Assembly (NCBI GenBank): GCA_030272585.1
Contig: BSYQ01000011.1
Location: forward strand, 3,162,001-3,226,000
Length of the DNA stretch: 64,000 bases
Direction of reading: 5' to 3'
From: Bryopsis sp. KO-2023
Lineage: Eukaryota; Chlorophyta; Ulvophyceae; Bryopsidales; Bryopsidaceae
Program-made: the position numbers and the translations under genes
In this document: one piece after another, positions 46,210-56,839 of the stretch
Numbering within the stretch: the first letter of the stretch is position 1
Layout: every line of letters begins with the position of its first letter
The notes under the pieces: generated by a model
The model's database searches: none
Seen by the model: the letters and a program-made list of their open reading frames with translations, nothing else
Told to the model about the DNA's origin: nothing

Positions 46210-46294
46210 CGCTTCACCGCGCAGAAAAACTCCGATATAACGAAATTTCGCAAAGAGAAATAAATTAGTAAAAAAATAGGAGATCCCTCAAAGC

Positions 46295-48736
46295 CTAGTA
46301 ATAATGCTTCATCTGGTTGGCATGAAGTATTAAGTAAGGCTTGCGTCCCTTTTTAACTTCCCTCGTGACTGGAGCTACCTTGAACCTTCTGCCGGAAATG
46401 TGAGTAATGATTCTGTAAGGTCCCTTCCAAATCGGCTCCAGTTTTCCCAATTCGCGCGACAGACGATCGTAATCCCGGATTAGGACTTCTTCTCCCACAT
46501 AGTGAAAATGACGATGGGGAGCTGGTCGTCGTGCGTTGATCTGTGCTCTCCTTTTTGCTGTCCGATCCAAAGCTTCAGCCCATGCATCCTCTCCCGCGTG
46601 CCACAACGCAGCAGGCGAGTATTTTGTGGTGTCGTGAATCATATTGTTGATCTGGTCCAAGGCTCTGTTGATGTGATTACTCCATTCTCCTCCCAGGTCG
46701 AATTGCAAAACTCTCAGACGATCCAGTAACGTGCGGTTGAAACGCTCTATCAATCCATTGGCTCTGTGATGGTGTGCAGGAACGCGATCCAACCGTATTC
46801 CACGGCGGTGGGCCCAATTGGAGACCGCGGAAGACTGGAAGTAGCTGGCACCGTCGGTGAGGATCGTGTTTGGAGTGGGAGCTGCCTTGAGCCAGATGTC
46901 CAGAGTAGCGAGGATGGATTGGGTTGACGACTTCTTCAGCGGAACAGCGAATCCAAGGCGAGTAAGTCCGTCGACCAAACACATTATGTATCTGTGTCCT
47001 TTCGAATCAACAGGTAGTGGTCCTATCAAATCAATGTTAAGGCTCTCGCCAGGCCGCTTTGGGTTCATCGGAGAGCCTAAGGTCTCTTTTTCCTTCGGTG
47101 GCGTGAAGTGTTGGCATGTGGTACAGCTTTTAACGACCTCGTGGATCTCCGAGAGGCTGACGTCCCAGCCCATTTGGTGGCATTGCCACTGGAGTTTATG
47201 TGACTTCCAGTGACCGTCCGAGTGAAGAGCTTGCAGCGCGGAACGAGATGGCGACACCTGGATAGGGCTGACGACTGGGACGTCCTCCTTCGCAAACCAT
47301 CGCGACAGTTGGTCGGCCCAGGGATTGCTTTCGCCTGCCAGAAACTCCACTCGCATGCGTCCAGGAGAAGGGAAGTGTGACCAAATCCAAGCGACGAGGC
47401 GAGCAGCACGGAGGTCCGACATGAGGTCTGGCCCAGGAGGATTGCGTAAGCGGTGGTAAGCACTTTGGGAATCAGTGTAAACCACGATAGGTCGAGCTCC
47501 CACCAAAGGCATGACATCGCGCAGGGACCAGGCGAGGCATTGGAGTTCGCCCAAGAAGCTGGACGGAGGAACGCCCGAGAGCCGTTGGGAGTTGAGCGCG
47601 ACGACCCTTCCTTGTTCCGGTGGTCCCGCGAAGAGCACGTAGCCTCGCCCAGTTCCCGACCAGTCCACTTGGAGGTGGAAAGTGGAGGCTTCTTCCCTCG
47701 TAAGTGAGATGTTGTTCTCCAGTATTTTCGTCCATGCTTCTTTCGCCAGTTGGTCCAATGTTTCTCCAGGAGTGTTCGGTGGCTGTGCGTGTAGGGGTTC
47801 CACGTATGCGCTGTAGCCTGGGCACACTCCGCGCGAGACATTGAAGAGCCCTAGGACCTTCCGAAGATCGCTGGGAGAGCGGATAGGAGGTAAGTTTTTT
47901 CTCTGTTGCTCCAGGAAGTGTTTTAACGAAATGCCATCAGGACCCAGGGTGTAGCCGAGGAATTGGACTTCCGAGCGAGCGATTTGGGCCTTCGAGGGGT
48001 TTACGCACCACCCGACCTCGCGAAGGCGTTCCAGAACTTGGTGAAGGTGGAGGTCATGCTCTGCGCGGTTTCTTCCCCCTACTAGGATATCGTCGACGAA
48101 ATTTCGGGCAGCCTTCCCCTCCAAAACGGACTTCACGCGTTCATGGAACAGCCCTGGTGATGAACTCCACCCCTGAGGAAGGCGGAGGTACCAATAGCGT
48201 CCTACATCCGTTTCGAAGCCAAAGAGTGGGCGAAGGGAAGGACACACTTCCAATTGGAAGAAACCGTCAGAGAGGTCGAGGACAGAGAACGTCGTCCATT
48301 CCGCTGGGATGGAGTCCACCACCGAACGCACATTCAGAGATGACGAACCCCAGGGAGGAGAATAGCCATTGAGCGTCCTGAAGTCGACAGTTTTGCGGAG
48401 TTTCCCTGACGGCTTCCTCAAGAATAGAACTGGGGAGAAATGAGCGCGCTGTCCAGGTAAGAGGTGCTCGACCACTCCTTTTCGCTCCAGGTTTCCCATG
48501 AACTCAGCGATTTCATGTTTCTCGATGCCGGTAGGATGGTATCGTCTTCCTGTCGACGACAACGGTATTCTGTGCATAGGTATCCTCCAATCTATTTCCC
48601 TGTGGCATATGCGAAGTCGTTTACTCCATTTGTTTTTCGGAATGTGTTGTAGGTCGTCAGTGAAGACGTCAGGGAACCTTGATGTCCAGTGCTGGAGTAG
48701 GGAGGCATCCTCAGGGGAGTTCGTTTCATTTGTTTG
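46295..48736 (-). pseudogene. pol: Truncated copy A': RT, RNase H, integrase
   Basis: Uninterrupted pol frame with all RT, RNase H and integrase motifs of element A, including the site where A is split. It lacks the signal-peptide/protease part. At 48729-48736 (TTTGTTTG) it switches into the LTR end of element E, so its first residues in the open frame come from E. About 2.3 kb of it looks identical to 26109-28408. Confidence 0.88.
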
Positions 48737-49222
48737 TCTTTTGTAACCTTCTCGTTTTCCCCAATCCAACATGGTTTCGGAGCCAGGTTCGCCCTGGGAA
48801 AGTGCGCTCTAGGGAGGGCGCAAGTTGTGGAGCAAGTCGCACAAACAGTGCGCAGTTAGTCACATCGTAACACCCAGGTGACGCCCAGAACGTCAAGTGG
48901 AGTGGGTGCGATCGATGGGACCTCCTACTATGAGGCACAGACCGTCTGGCCTTTTGCGCCCAAGGACAACGAGCGTGCGTTCAGAGCGACTGGCAAGCAA
49001 CGAGAACCGTCGCTGAGGGTGTTTATGGGCAGCACAACCTGACGCAGGCGTGGAGAAGTGTGACCGCCAAGCACTCTTCTCGGAAGCAAGAAGACCCGTC
49101 GTGCGTGTACCACGACGTAAAAGATCTCTCCTCACAAAGCACACACTCGGCATACGACACATCCCCTGACTTCCTTGGTACTCTCGAGCTACACTGATTG
49201 AGGAGCCACGTTTGCATCGAAC

Positions 49223-49445
49223 CAGGTCGAGGATTGTGAGTTCGAAGGAGGCGTTTGGGCTGCGCTGGGTTAAACAAGCCCTGAACTGAACATACCTACG
49301 ATGAAAGGTATCGAGAGTGACGAAATCCCCAAGCCAGATCGAGGATTGTGAGTTCGAAAGAGGCGTTTGGGCTGCGCTGGGTTAGACAAGTCCTGAACTG
49401 AACATACCTACGAAAAGTAGTGAGAGTGGCGAGTATAGTATACAG
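49223..49445 (+). repeat. Two tandem 111-base repeats inside element E
   Basis: Units begin CCAGGTCGAGGATTGTGAG and CCAGATCGAGGATTGTGAG and share TTTGGGCTGCGCTGGGTTA and CTGAACTGAACATACCTACG. Confidence 0.85.
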
Positions 49446-49619
49446 GGGTAGTTTTCGTTCAGATTGTGTTGTGTGTTCAGTGGGAAAAAGAAAGTTTTTG
49501 ACTGAGTTTGAGTATCGGCTAGTCAAGGAAAAAAAAAAAAAATATGGGCCCACCACGCATTTCATTGTGGGGAAACTTGAACAGAGTTCAAGGGTCGGAG
49601 TTTTATGCGCCGTGAAGCG

Positions 49620-49763
49620 TGTTGGAACGACCCAATCGAAGTGAGGCTTTATAGTACAGATCTGGGTTTGTAGTACAGATCTGTCCACCCGTTTTAGGAT
49701 ATAGGGTGAACACTCGGTTGTTTGTTTGTCTTTTGTAACCTTCTCGTTTTCCCCAATCCAACA
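49620..49763 (+). repeat. 3' LTR of element E (144 bp)
   Basis: TGTTGGA...TCCAACA ends, with two GTAGTACAGATCTG-type repeats inside. Followed by ATTC, which also precedes the block at 26105-26108. Confidence 0.8.
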
Positions 49764-51270
49764 ATTCAAAAAAAGTCTCTTACCAGTTCGTTTTCCTGGT
49801 CCTCGAATTTTCCTCTTTCTCGCAAAACCTAGTCTTTATTTTTTTTGCAATCGTCCATGGTGAAATCGAGGGCAAAAGAAATTCAAAAAGCTTCCACACC
49901 AATGATCCTGCCAGTTCTCTTGTTTCGCTCAATTTTGCGCAAAACGTTTTCCATGTGAATGTCCAGCCCATAAGCATCCTTCAAATCAACTGTGGCAGTT
50001 CCATGCAAAAAAAAAGATTCAATTTTTTTGTAAGCTCTAGTATTTGATTCACGACGTGTACATGTGGTGATGAGGAATAATTACATCACATTGGTGCAGC
50101 CCGATCGCGGGGCGCGGGGCCACTCAATTTCCTCCTCCACATGGTTGGAATTATTAGACGTTGGATCGCTTGGACTTGAGTGGTCTTGAGTAAGGAATCG
50201 TGATGTTGCTTTTGTGAAGCCGCACAGCGTCCAGATTTTTTTGTCGTCAAGCGTCCTCAGCAGGTGTGTCTTGGTTGGCGTTCTCAACTTAGAAAGTGTT
50301 GAGAAGATGTGATATTGTTCTGCGCACTCGACGGCCCACGTGGAATATTTTCTTGCGTGAACACATCCACGTCAAAACGTTACGGCCGCTGTTCGTTGCT
50401 GGGCTGCGCGCGCGCAGAGCGCGACAGGCACGGCGTATGGTTCTCGTCGACTTGCAACGAGATCTCGGTCCAGGTCTTTAGGCTTATTATCGTGACTGCA
50501 AACTCAGAACTCGTTGTGTGATCGATGCCAGAACACGGAGCTGTTTTTATTTGCTTGCAGAAGTCCAGGGCGCACGCAGCGCTAGACTGAAAGTTAGGAG
50601 TTTCACATTTTCGAGAAACAGCACCGTAACCGTCCAATGTCGCTCTTATAGTATTAGGTCCTGATCCGGGACTTGGACGTATGCATTTGCTTTAGGCTCA
50701 TCGCCTGGTGTGAGTTTCACGAACAAACCCCGAAGTCTCACGGAATGTTTTTTTCTGGTGGTTGGCGGTGTCCGCTCTTGACCGGAATGCGGCTGACGTC
50801 GAGGGCTGGACTCGTCGTTCAGATCGCGCTTTCGTGACCTTTGACGTCCTTTGTGTGGTTTTCACGCCACGCCCCTTGTGCTGGGATATGTCACGATATG
50901 AGTGCATCAATCAGTTCCTGGTTCCCTGGAAAGTGCCAGATTCTGAACCCACTTGCCATTTGTCATGCATGAACACAGTCCAGAACCAACTTATTAGTCA
51001 GCAGGTATCTCCTTGGCTGTGACACCAGGAATCATGAATCGATGCCAAACAAACTGTGACTCCAGCAGAAGCTGCATCTCACATGCCACAAACACCACAA
51101 CAAAGATTTGCAAGTATGGGTCCTCCTTTGGGAATCGCACATTCTGGTTAGCTCGTTGCTTGATGCAAAATCCCTCCACAGAGAGCTGAGTTTGACAGCA
51201 CCGATGGATTTAATTTGTTTTTTTCAGAAGAGAGGAGGGGGGAAATTGGGTTGGGCCAGCAGCCGTAACG
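49764..51270. other. Unresolved region before the coiled-coil gene
   Basis: About 1.5 kb. Several 60-100-codon open frames occur on both strands (for example 50762-51022 plus, 51179-50994 minus), none with recognisable features or supported splice pairs. A GCGCGCGCAGAGCGCG palindrome-like stretch lies at 50405-50420. May hold upstream exons or the promoter of the next gene. Confidence 0.4.
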
Positions 51271-53432
51271 ATGAGCACAATGCTCATGGGGGCATTGATT
51301 TTTGTGTGCGGGCTGCACTTCGGGAGGGCTGAAAAGGGATTGGAGGTCATTAGTCACCAGGTATTGCTTGGAGGCCCAAATCCGCATGCAGCCCCTGAAC
51401 TGTGCAGAGAAGCGACACAGGAATCCAGCAAGCAAAAGACTGATAGGTTTACTAATAACCACACTATAAATAATAGGACAAGGAAGACCAGGACCTGGTT
51501 CTGATAGTTCACAGCAATCAAATACACTGCTTCCCCAGAGGGGGGGGGGGGGGGAAGAATGAAAAACTCCAGTGCTAAAAATAGACAGTGCTTGACATAA
51601 AACAATGCCACAGAGATCTCACTCCTGATCCTCGTTGCAATCCAGCCATCCATCGAATGTATTTCAATTCAAAATACAGTTTTGAATGCAGTCCCTTGTA
51701 TAGCTAGCTGGGACATTGCTGGTGCCGGAATAGAACGTTAAATGTTTCAAAAATTGTTCGATTGAATTATGATGCATCATTAAAAAAAAAAACAGTGACC
51801 AAAAGACTGCAAACATGCAGCAATTTATGGAGACTTGATTATTGCTAATTTTCTTTTTCTCTGGATCTGACAAGCAATTTTTTATTATTTTTTTATTTTT
51901 TTTCTCGACACTTGGTGAGACTGTGGGTTTTTTCTGCCATATCAGATTTCGCAGGTGGCATTTGCAGAGAAGAGACCGACCGAAGTATTTTTGTGGAGCT
52001 CGTTCGTGATATTGGCTAGTGGCATCATTTTTTCCGTTGCATGGATGTTTTTGAAGCGAAAGGTAAGCATCTAAACAGCGCCCTCTCTAAAATGGCATCT
52101 ACCCAGGTCTTGATCAAACCGTACACATTCACACAGATCGTCATTTATGCCACTATCTATCTATATATATTTTTTTTTTACTTTTTGATGTTTTTAATTA
52201 ATTAATTCTTTTTTTTTGGGGGGGGGGCGTGAAACTGGTTTTAACAGGATGAGGAAATGATCACTCAAAAGAATCATTTTCTGAAAATACCATCAGAAAT
52301 TACAATTACACCCCCTGTAGTCCCCACCATCGACACCTACACAAAGATCTCCCTCAAGGCAAGGAAGCTTCCCACATTTTCTGATGTGGATACGGGCGAA
52401 AGCATGTCTTGCACCATGATTAGAACAAGGGAGTGGGCTCTGGGGAATGGCAGCTCCCACTCAGTTGGTGAAACACCGCTGAAGCGAGATTGGGAAGACT
52501 GGACCGAAAAGGAAGACATAGAGACAGTCAAAAAGCCTGTCGAGGATCAAGCTGGTGACACACATTTAGGGGAAGCGGTAGGGGAATCGCCGGAGCCATT
52601 GTCGAAAGACAGCCTGGTGTTCATGTCAGACAGAACTGGGGACGAGGTTGAGTTGAACGAAGGAAAAGGTTTGCGAGAAGAATTGAAGGAAGGGGGGTTA
52701 GAAGATGGGGAAAGTCTGGAGGCCAGGAAGCAAAGGGAAATTGAACGTTACGAGGCAGCCCTGATCGTGCTTCAAAGAAAGGAAAAGGAGCTGAAAGAGC
52801 TGGAGGAGGAAAACGAACGACTCGCGAAGGAAACTACCAGAAAAGTGCAGGTATCTTCTCGCCAGCTGGTAAAACAATAAAGAAATAATCTCTGGAGGGT
52901 GGATTTGCGGTTGGCAGCACCCCAGAATTTATTTTCACCCCTAATCCAGTTTTAGGAAACCAGGTTTTACTGCCAAACTGAAGATGAAAATGGATCTCAA
53001 TCCTCACACAGGGTAAGGCCCCGGCCGAAAGGGAGAGGGAATTGGATGACCAGATTCTAAGTCTGGAGAAGGCACTCGCTGATGAAACTATGAGGACGGC
53101 GGAATTAGCTGCCGAACTTGAGATACTTGAGGGAAATGGTAAGGACACACCAAATAAATCGATGCTTTTGATCGTAAACCAGCTCTATGTCAGACTCAAT
53201 TTAGGACATTGGAGAGTGGGAAGCGTTGAGCCTAGACGTAGAATTTTAAGAAGAGCATTGGCTTTGGGTGAAGTTTTTAATCAGCCTTTTTGTTTGAAAC
53301 TGTTTTTTCCTACTTACAGAAGAATCCTCTTTTTTTTTTTCCACTCAAGGATGCACAAGGACTCTCGAAATCGACACTCAAAATTTGATAGTCAATGATT
53401 GGATTTCGTTCAGGGAGAAAATCAATCAGTGA
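51271..53432 (+). CDS. Type I membrane protein with cytoplasmic coiled coil
   Basis: Five exons (51271-51360, 51955-52062, 52248-52850, 53012-53138, 53350-53432) join in phase and end in TGA, giving about 336 residues. A signal peptide (MSTMLMGALIFVCGLHFGRA) is followed by only about 20 lumenal residues, then one transmembrane segment (VFLWSSFVILASGIIFSVAW) and a basic stop-transfer KRK. The cytoplasmic part is acidic and disordered (about residues 67-215). It becomes a heptad-rich coiled coil (YEAALIVLQRKEKELKELEE, continuing in the next exon) and ends DWISFREKINQ. Family not recognised; a membrane tether for a cytoplasmic complex is plausible. A T9-G10 tract sits in intron 2. Confidence 0.8.
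52209..52227 (+). repeat. Poly(T)-poly(G) tract, T9 G10
   Basis: In an intron of a plus-strand gene, 20 bases upstream of the acceptor. Confidence 0.9.
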
Positions 53433-54168
53433 TTTTTTTTTTCAGGGGCCTATTTAAACTTGGTTTTTGTGTTTGCATGGATGACAGACGAAAGAAGCAA
53501 CGGCTAGACCCTTACTAAACTACGTTGAGAAAATTTGAATTACTTTGCATTAATAGGATCGATGGAGACAGTTGTTTTCAGAGGAGAAGAAAAACTACTT
53601 TTTCTTTTTTGACATTCGGAGGACAGTTGCGGGTTTTTTTTATAATTTATTTTCTGTTACGAAGGATTTACTAAGGAGGAGACCAATAATATGGTTGGAG
53701 GTTTCGTTATATATATTTAAAGAAAGTCTTAATTATTTTTGGTGTGTATGTCAAGTCAATCGCTTGCAACAGACATATTATTTATGTAAGTTCATATTTG
53801 CTTTCTGCACCCTCTTTCCCCTTCTTACTCGCTTTTGTTATGATATTTTGTTGGATTTTTGGTCGCATTCATATTCTTGTTTTTACACTCACGCGGACCT
53901 CAAAAGGAAAAATCCTTGCAACCTTGTGAAAATCCCTGCGGGCAGAGTATTCTGCGAATCGAGATAAAGTCGACTGCATTCCCTGCTTCATTTTGTAAAA
54001 CATCTTGGTTTTTGGCGGCTGCTTGCCTTTTCAGTTCCCTGGTTCTGCGTTTGTGTTGGCGTTCATATTCGTTTCTTGTTCGAACTTAGAGTGGTTTCTC
54101 AAGTCATGGTAACAGCTATAACCACTCCTGAGTTTGACTAGCGCTCAATCAACACCCTAAGCAAATCT
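53433..54168. other. AT-rich intergenic region, no gene seen
   Basis: About 740 T-rich bases. The 131-codon plus frame at 53572 is low-complexity Phe/Tyr-rich translation of T runs. Confidence 0.5.
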
Positions 54169-54501
54169 TTAAGTGTCAAGCTTTGAGCTGGTTTGAAATT
54201 GAACCAGCGCATCCATCTCCTGAAGAAGTTGTGAAACCTGCAGAACTCCCAAGATCGAACCATGGATGCGAGGCTCGAAGGTCGAATCGACAAGACGGGT
54301 TCCTCCCCCATCTTTCCACCGAAGCAGCAAAACGTGAATTCCAGGCTCATGCTGCTCAGTAAACCGAATACCAAGCCCAGCTTTCCCGTCTATAGTAAGA
54401 CCTCCCATCAGGCACGGAAGTACCAAAATTTCTCTCCCGATCATCCGATTTGCAACTTGCGAGCGATTGTTTAGAGTTGGGCACCTCGCTAACGCCGCCA
54501 T
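54169..54501 (-). CDS. Hypothetical protein, 110 residues
   Basis: A complete minus-strand frame, ATG to TGA, with balanced protein-like composition (MAALARCPTLNNRSQVANRM; GLGIRFTEQHEPGIHVLLL; VLQVSQLLQEMDALVQF). No intron is needed, no signal peptide or membrane segment is visible, and no family is recognised. It is divergent from the gene starting near 54600 on the plus strand, so the two may share a promoter; alternatively it is an exon of a longer minus-strand gene. Confidence 0.45.
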   Translation of the reverse strand: MAALARCPTLNNRSQVANRMIGREILVLPCLMGGLTIDGKAGLGIRFTEQHEPGIHVLLLRWKDGGGTRLVDSTFEPRIHGSILGVLQVSQLLQEMDALVQFQTSSKLDT

Positions 54502-54625
54502 TGCAGTACTTGTTCAGGAAGCACTTGCACCCCTTCAACGTCTCTCGTTTCGATACCAACCATAAAGCTGCCTCCCCACAACGTCCGATTGAAAAAAATT
54601 GGCCCACAAAAACGAAGCCAGCAGA

Positions 54626-56413
54626 GGACCGCCAAGACTTTCCAGCTCCACGACCATCGACGGATCGAAGGAAAGTTTCTCTACAACCAACTGGACGTTG
54701 TCCAAACGAACCCTTTTGAGGTGAAAAACCGCAACAAGCTACAGACTTTTTGCCCCTTTTGCGTGGTAATTGCTTGACCTCTGTTGGGTGTGTTATTCTA
54801 TTTAGGACAATCCAAGGCGGGTATGCTCCAACATATTTTTCTACCTATGGGCAAAAAATGGTGCGGGTAAGAGTTGCCCCTTGGTGCGAATCCCAGACAC
54901 AATAGTCGTCCAGAGTGGATGCGTTCGTTTCTGGTTCTTCACCGGAAAAGATCAGCAGCTCAGAGTGAGTCCTGAAAACATTTTTTGTCGACTCTTCCTT
55001 CAAGTTGAAAAATGCGCCTCAACTAAAATGCGATATGAACGTTCAATCCTTGCTTTCAGAGGAAACGCCGTGAAAAGTTAGAGGACTGGAGATACGTTCT
55101 TCGCTTGTTTGCTCGCCGGACGAGTCAAGGCGCCGCCGGAGGTCATCAAGGGATGAGGGCAATTCATGTGACGTACACGGACAAACAAAAATTGACGGAC
55201 GACGGGATTCAGCTTGTTGGTTTGAAAGAAAAAGGGTTGAACAGGATGTTGCGAGAAGGCACTCTTGGCATCCCCGACGGTCTTCTGCAGAAATACGTTG
55301 GTTCCAGGGGGCCACACCACACAATGTACGTCGCGAACTGGCAGCAAACATTATTCAGCGTTTCTGAAACGCTTGTAGACATCAACGATGGTTCGGAGTT
55401 AACAGGAGCTGTTGGACTTCCGCCAAGGGACGTCAGCCTTACCATCCAAGTGAGATGAATGGGTTTTTTTTTTTTAATCATTCGTACAAAGATGGAGCTT
55501 TTTTTGTTAAGAAACGTTATGTTTTGATTCTGGGCGTTTAAGCGGGACCGATGTTCGATGCTCGTTTTTCAAGCATACAGGCTCAGCTGTGTCCTTTTCT
55601 TTTCAGACGAGAATCAAGGAAGTCTGCAACAGCATCGTCCAACATGTGCATCAAGTTTCGCCCCAGAAGTATCTCATCAACGAACTGAAGCTGCACTTCA
55701 AATTGGACGGTGGTGGGACGTTATGGCTGATGTTTTGCAGCGATATCAAAGTTTCCAACCTAGTGTTTTCCCCACCCTCCACCATCGTTCGCACGCATGC
55801 CTATAACCCTTTCGTGGTGCCGCCATACTTCAAACAGAGTCCATCCCTTGAGAGATGCGCTCGATCGCTCCGCAAGTCCACCACGGAGGACGGCGGCGAC
55901 CCACCCAAACAGTGCCTGTCAGTTGTCGAAGGCAGCACGAAATTCGCTTCTCTCCTACCCGATGCAGGGTCAACATGTGCCAAGGCCAACAGTGTCAAAG
56001 AGGTTATGCACAATACGGCGCGGAAGGGTCCACCAAGAAGCCTCAATTGCAAGTTGTTGTATGCGTCGAGACGGGGATGTGCGCTTCGCCAAGAGAGAAA
56101 AGAAGGCAGCAGCGGGTGTCGGAAGAAACCTGGCTCGCCTCAGCCCCAAACGTTGCCGAGATCAGTCCAAACACCACTGAAGGAATGGAAATCAGCCCAT
56201 GATTCGAGAAGACGAAAGGGAACATATCCGTTAGCTCTGGATGTCGACTGCGCAACCGTCGAAGACGAAAGGAGATCGCAGTACCAATCAACACTGGACG
56301 CCTATCGAGATTGGCTGCGAAAACCAAGGCCGCAAACTGCTGCAGAATTCGTTCTCACCTCATCCAATCAGGGAGGCGCCGTTCTCTGTGACAATGCGCG
56401 GACAAACATGTGA
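54626..56413 (+). CDS. Conserved-looking protein of unknown function
   Basis: Exons ending 54720, then 54806-54964, 55060-55449 and 55607-56413, all phase 0, with GTGAAA, GTGAGT and GTGAGA donors. The start is unresolved; the first exon visible begins between about 54607 and 54640. The core has features of a conserved fold. It reads DNPRRVCSNIFFYLWAKNG, VQSGCVRFWFFTGKDQQLR, GIPDGLLQKYVGSRGPHHTM and then TRIKEVCNSIVQHVHQVS, followed by LHFKLDGGGTLWLMFCSDI. I recall, without certainty, similar DGLLQKYV and FK-D-lW blocks in uncharacterised proteins of flagellated eukaryotes. The last 200 residues are basic, low in structure and probably fast-evolving. No targeting signal. Function unknown. Confidence 0.65.
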
Positions 56414-56839
56414 AAGGAACGATGCAAATACTGTCGCAAAGACCTTTTAGCATGGTGTTGGGTCAGTAATTGTTCGATGGTCATCCTTCCAGGTTTTGGA
56501 GGCTGTCTTTTTTGGCACACCCTTTCTGATATACACATCCGCTTGCCGGATGTCCCTCAGTGTTGAGCAATCTGGCTGCGTCCAGCTTGTCGCCCGTGGA
56601 AAGTTACAAACCGAACAGCGTTTTGGGGATGTTGCAAACCAAACCACCACAAACAACAATCTCCTTCAGATTTCTGTCGTACAAAAAGCGTACTACGCAT
56701 GCGTGCAGCGGAGTCAGTCAGGGTCGTCTTGGTGCCTGAGTTCACTTTCGCTTTTCGCTTTCAACGTATCGACGCCGAGGCTCGCATTCACCCCCGCAGG
56801 CACGCATCGACGCTTGTTGATTTCCCTTCCGACGCAAAC
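56414..56839. other. Spacer upstream of BCCP
   Basis: About 430 bases. An open frame in phase with the BCCP start begins at 56699 and would add 47 residues (MRAAESVRVVLVPEF...). It could be a longer targeting sequence or 5' UTR. Confidence 0.4.

Larger units (their letters stand above)
48729..49763 (+). mobile_element. Small LTR element E (TRIM-like), 5' LTR truncated
   Basis: Plus-strand order: last 43 bases of an LTR (48729-48771, ending CCAATCCAACA), PBS (TGGTTTCGGAGCCAGG, 48772-48787), about 830 bases without a protein-like frame, a purine-rich GTGAAGCG, then a complete 144-bp LTR (49620-49763) with TGTTGGA/TCCAACA ends. The polypurine tract and LTR start match those of element A, so E may be a non-autonomous relative mobilised by A. 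The internal region carries a 111-base tandem repeat. Confidence 0.75.

Noticed and set aside
53572..53967. 131-codon plus-strand open frame
   Set aside because: Phe/Tyr-rich translation of T-rich spacer, no motif, no conserved composition.
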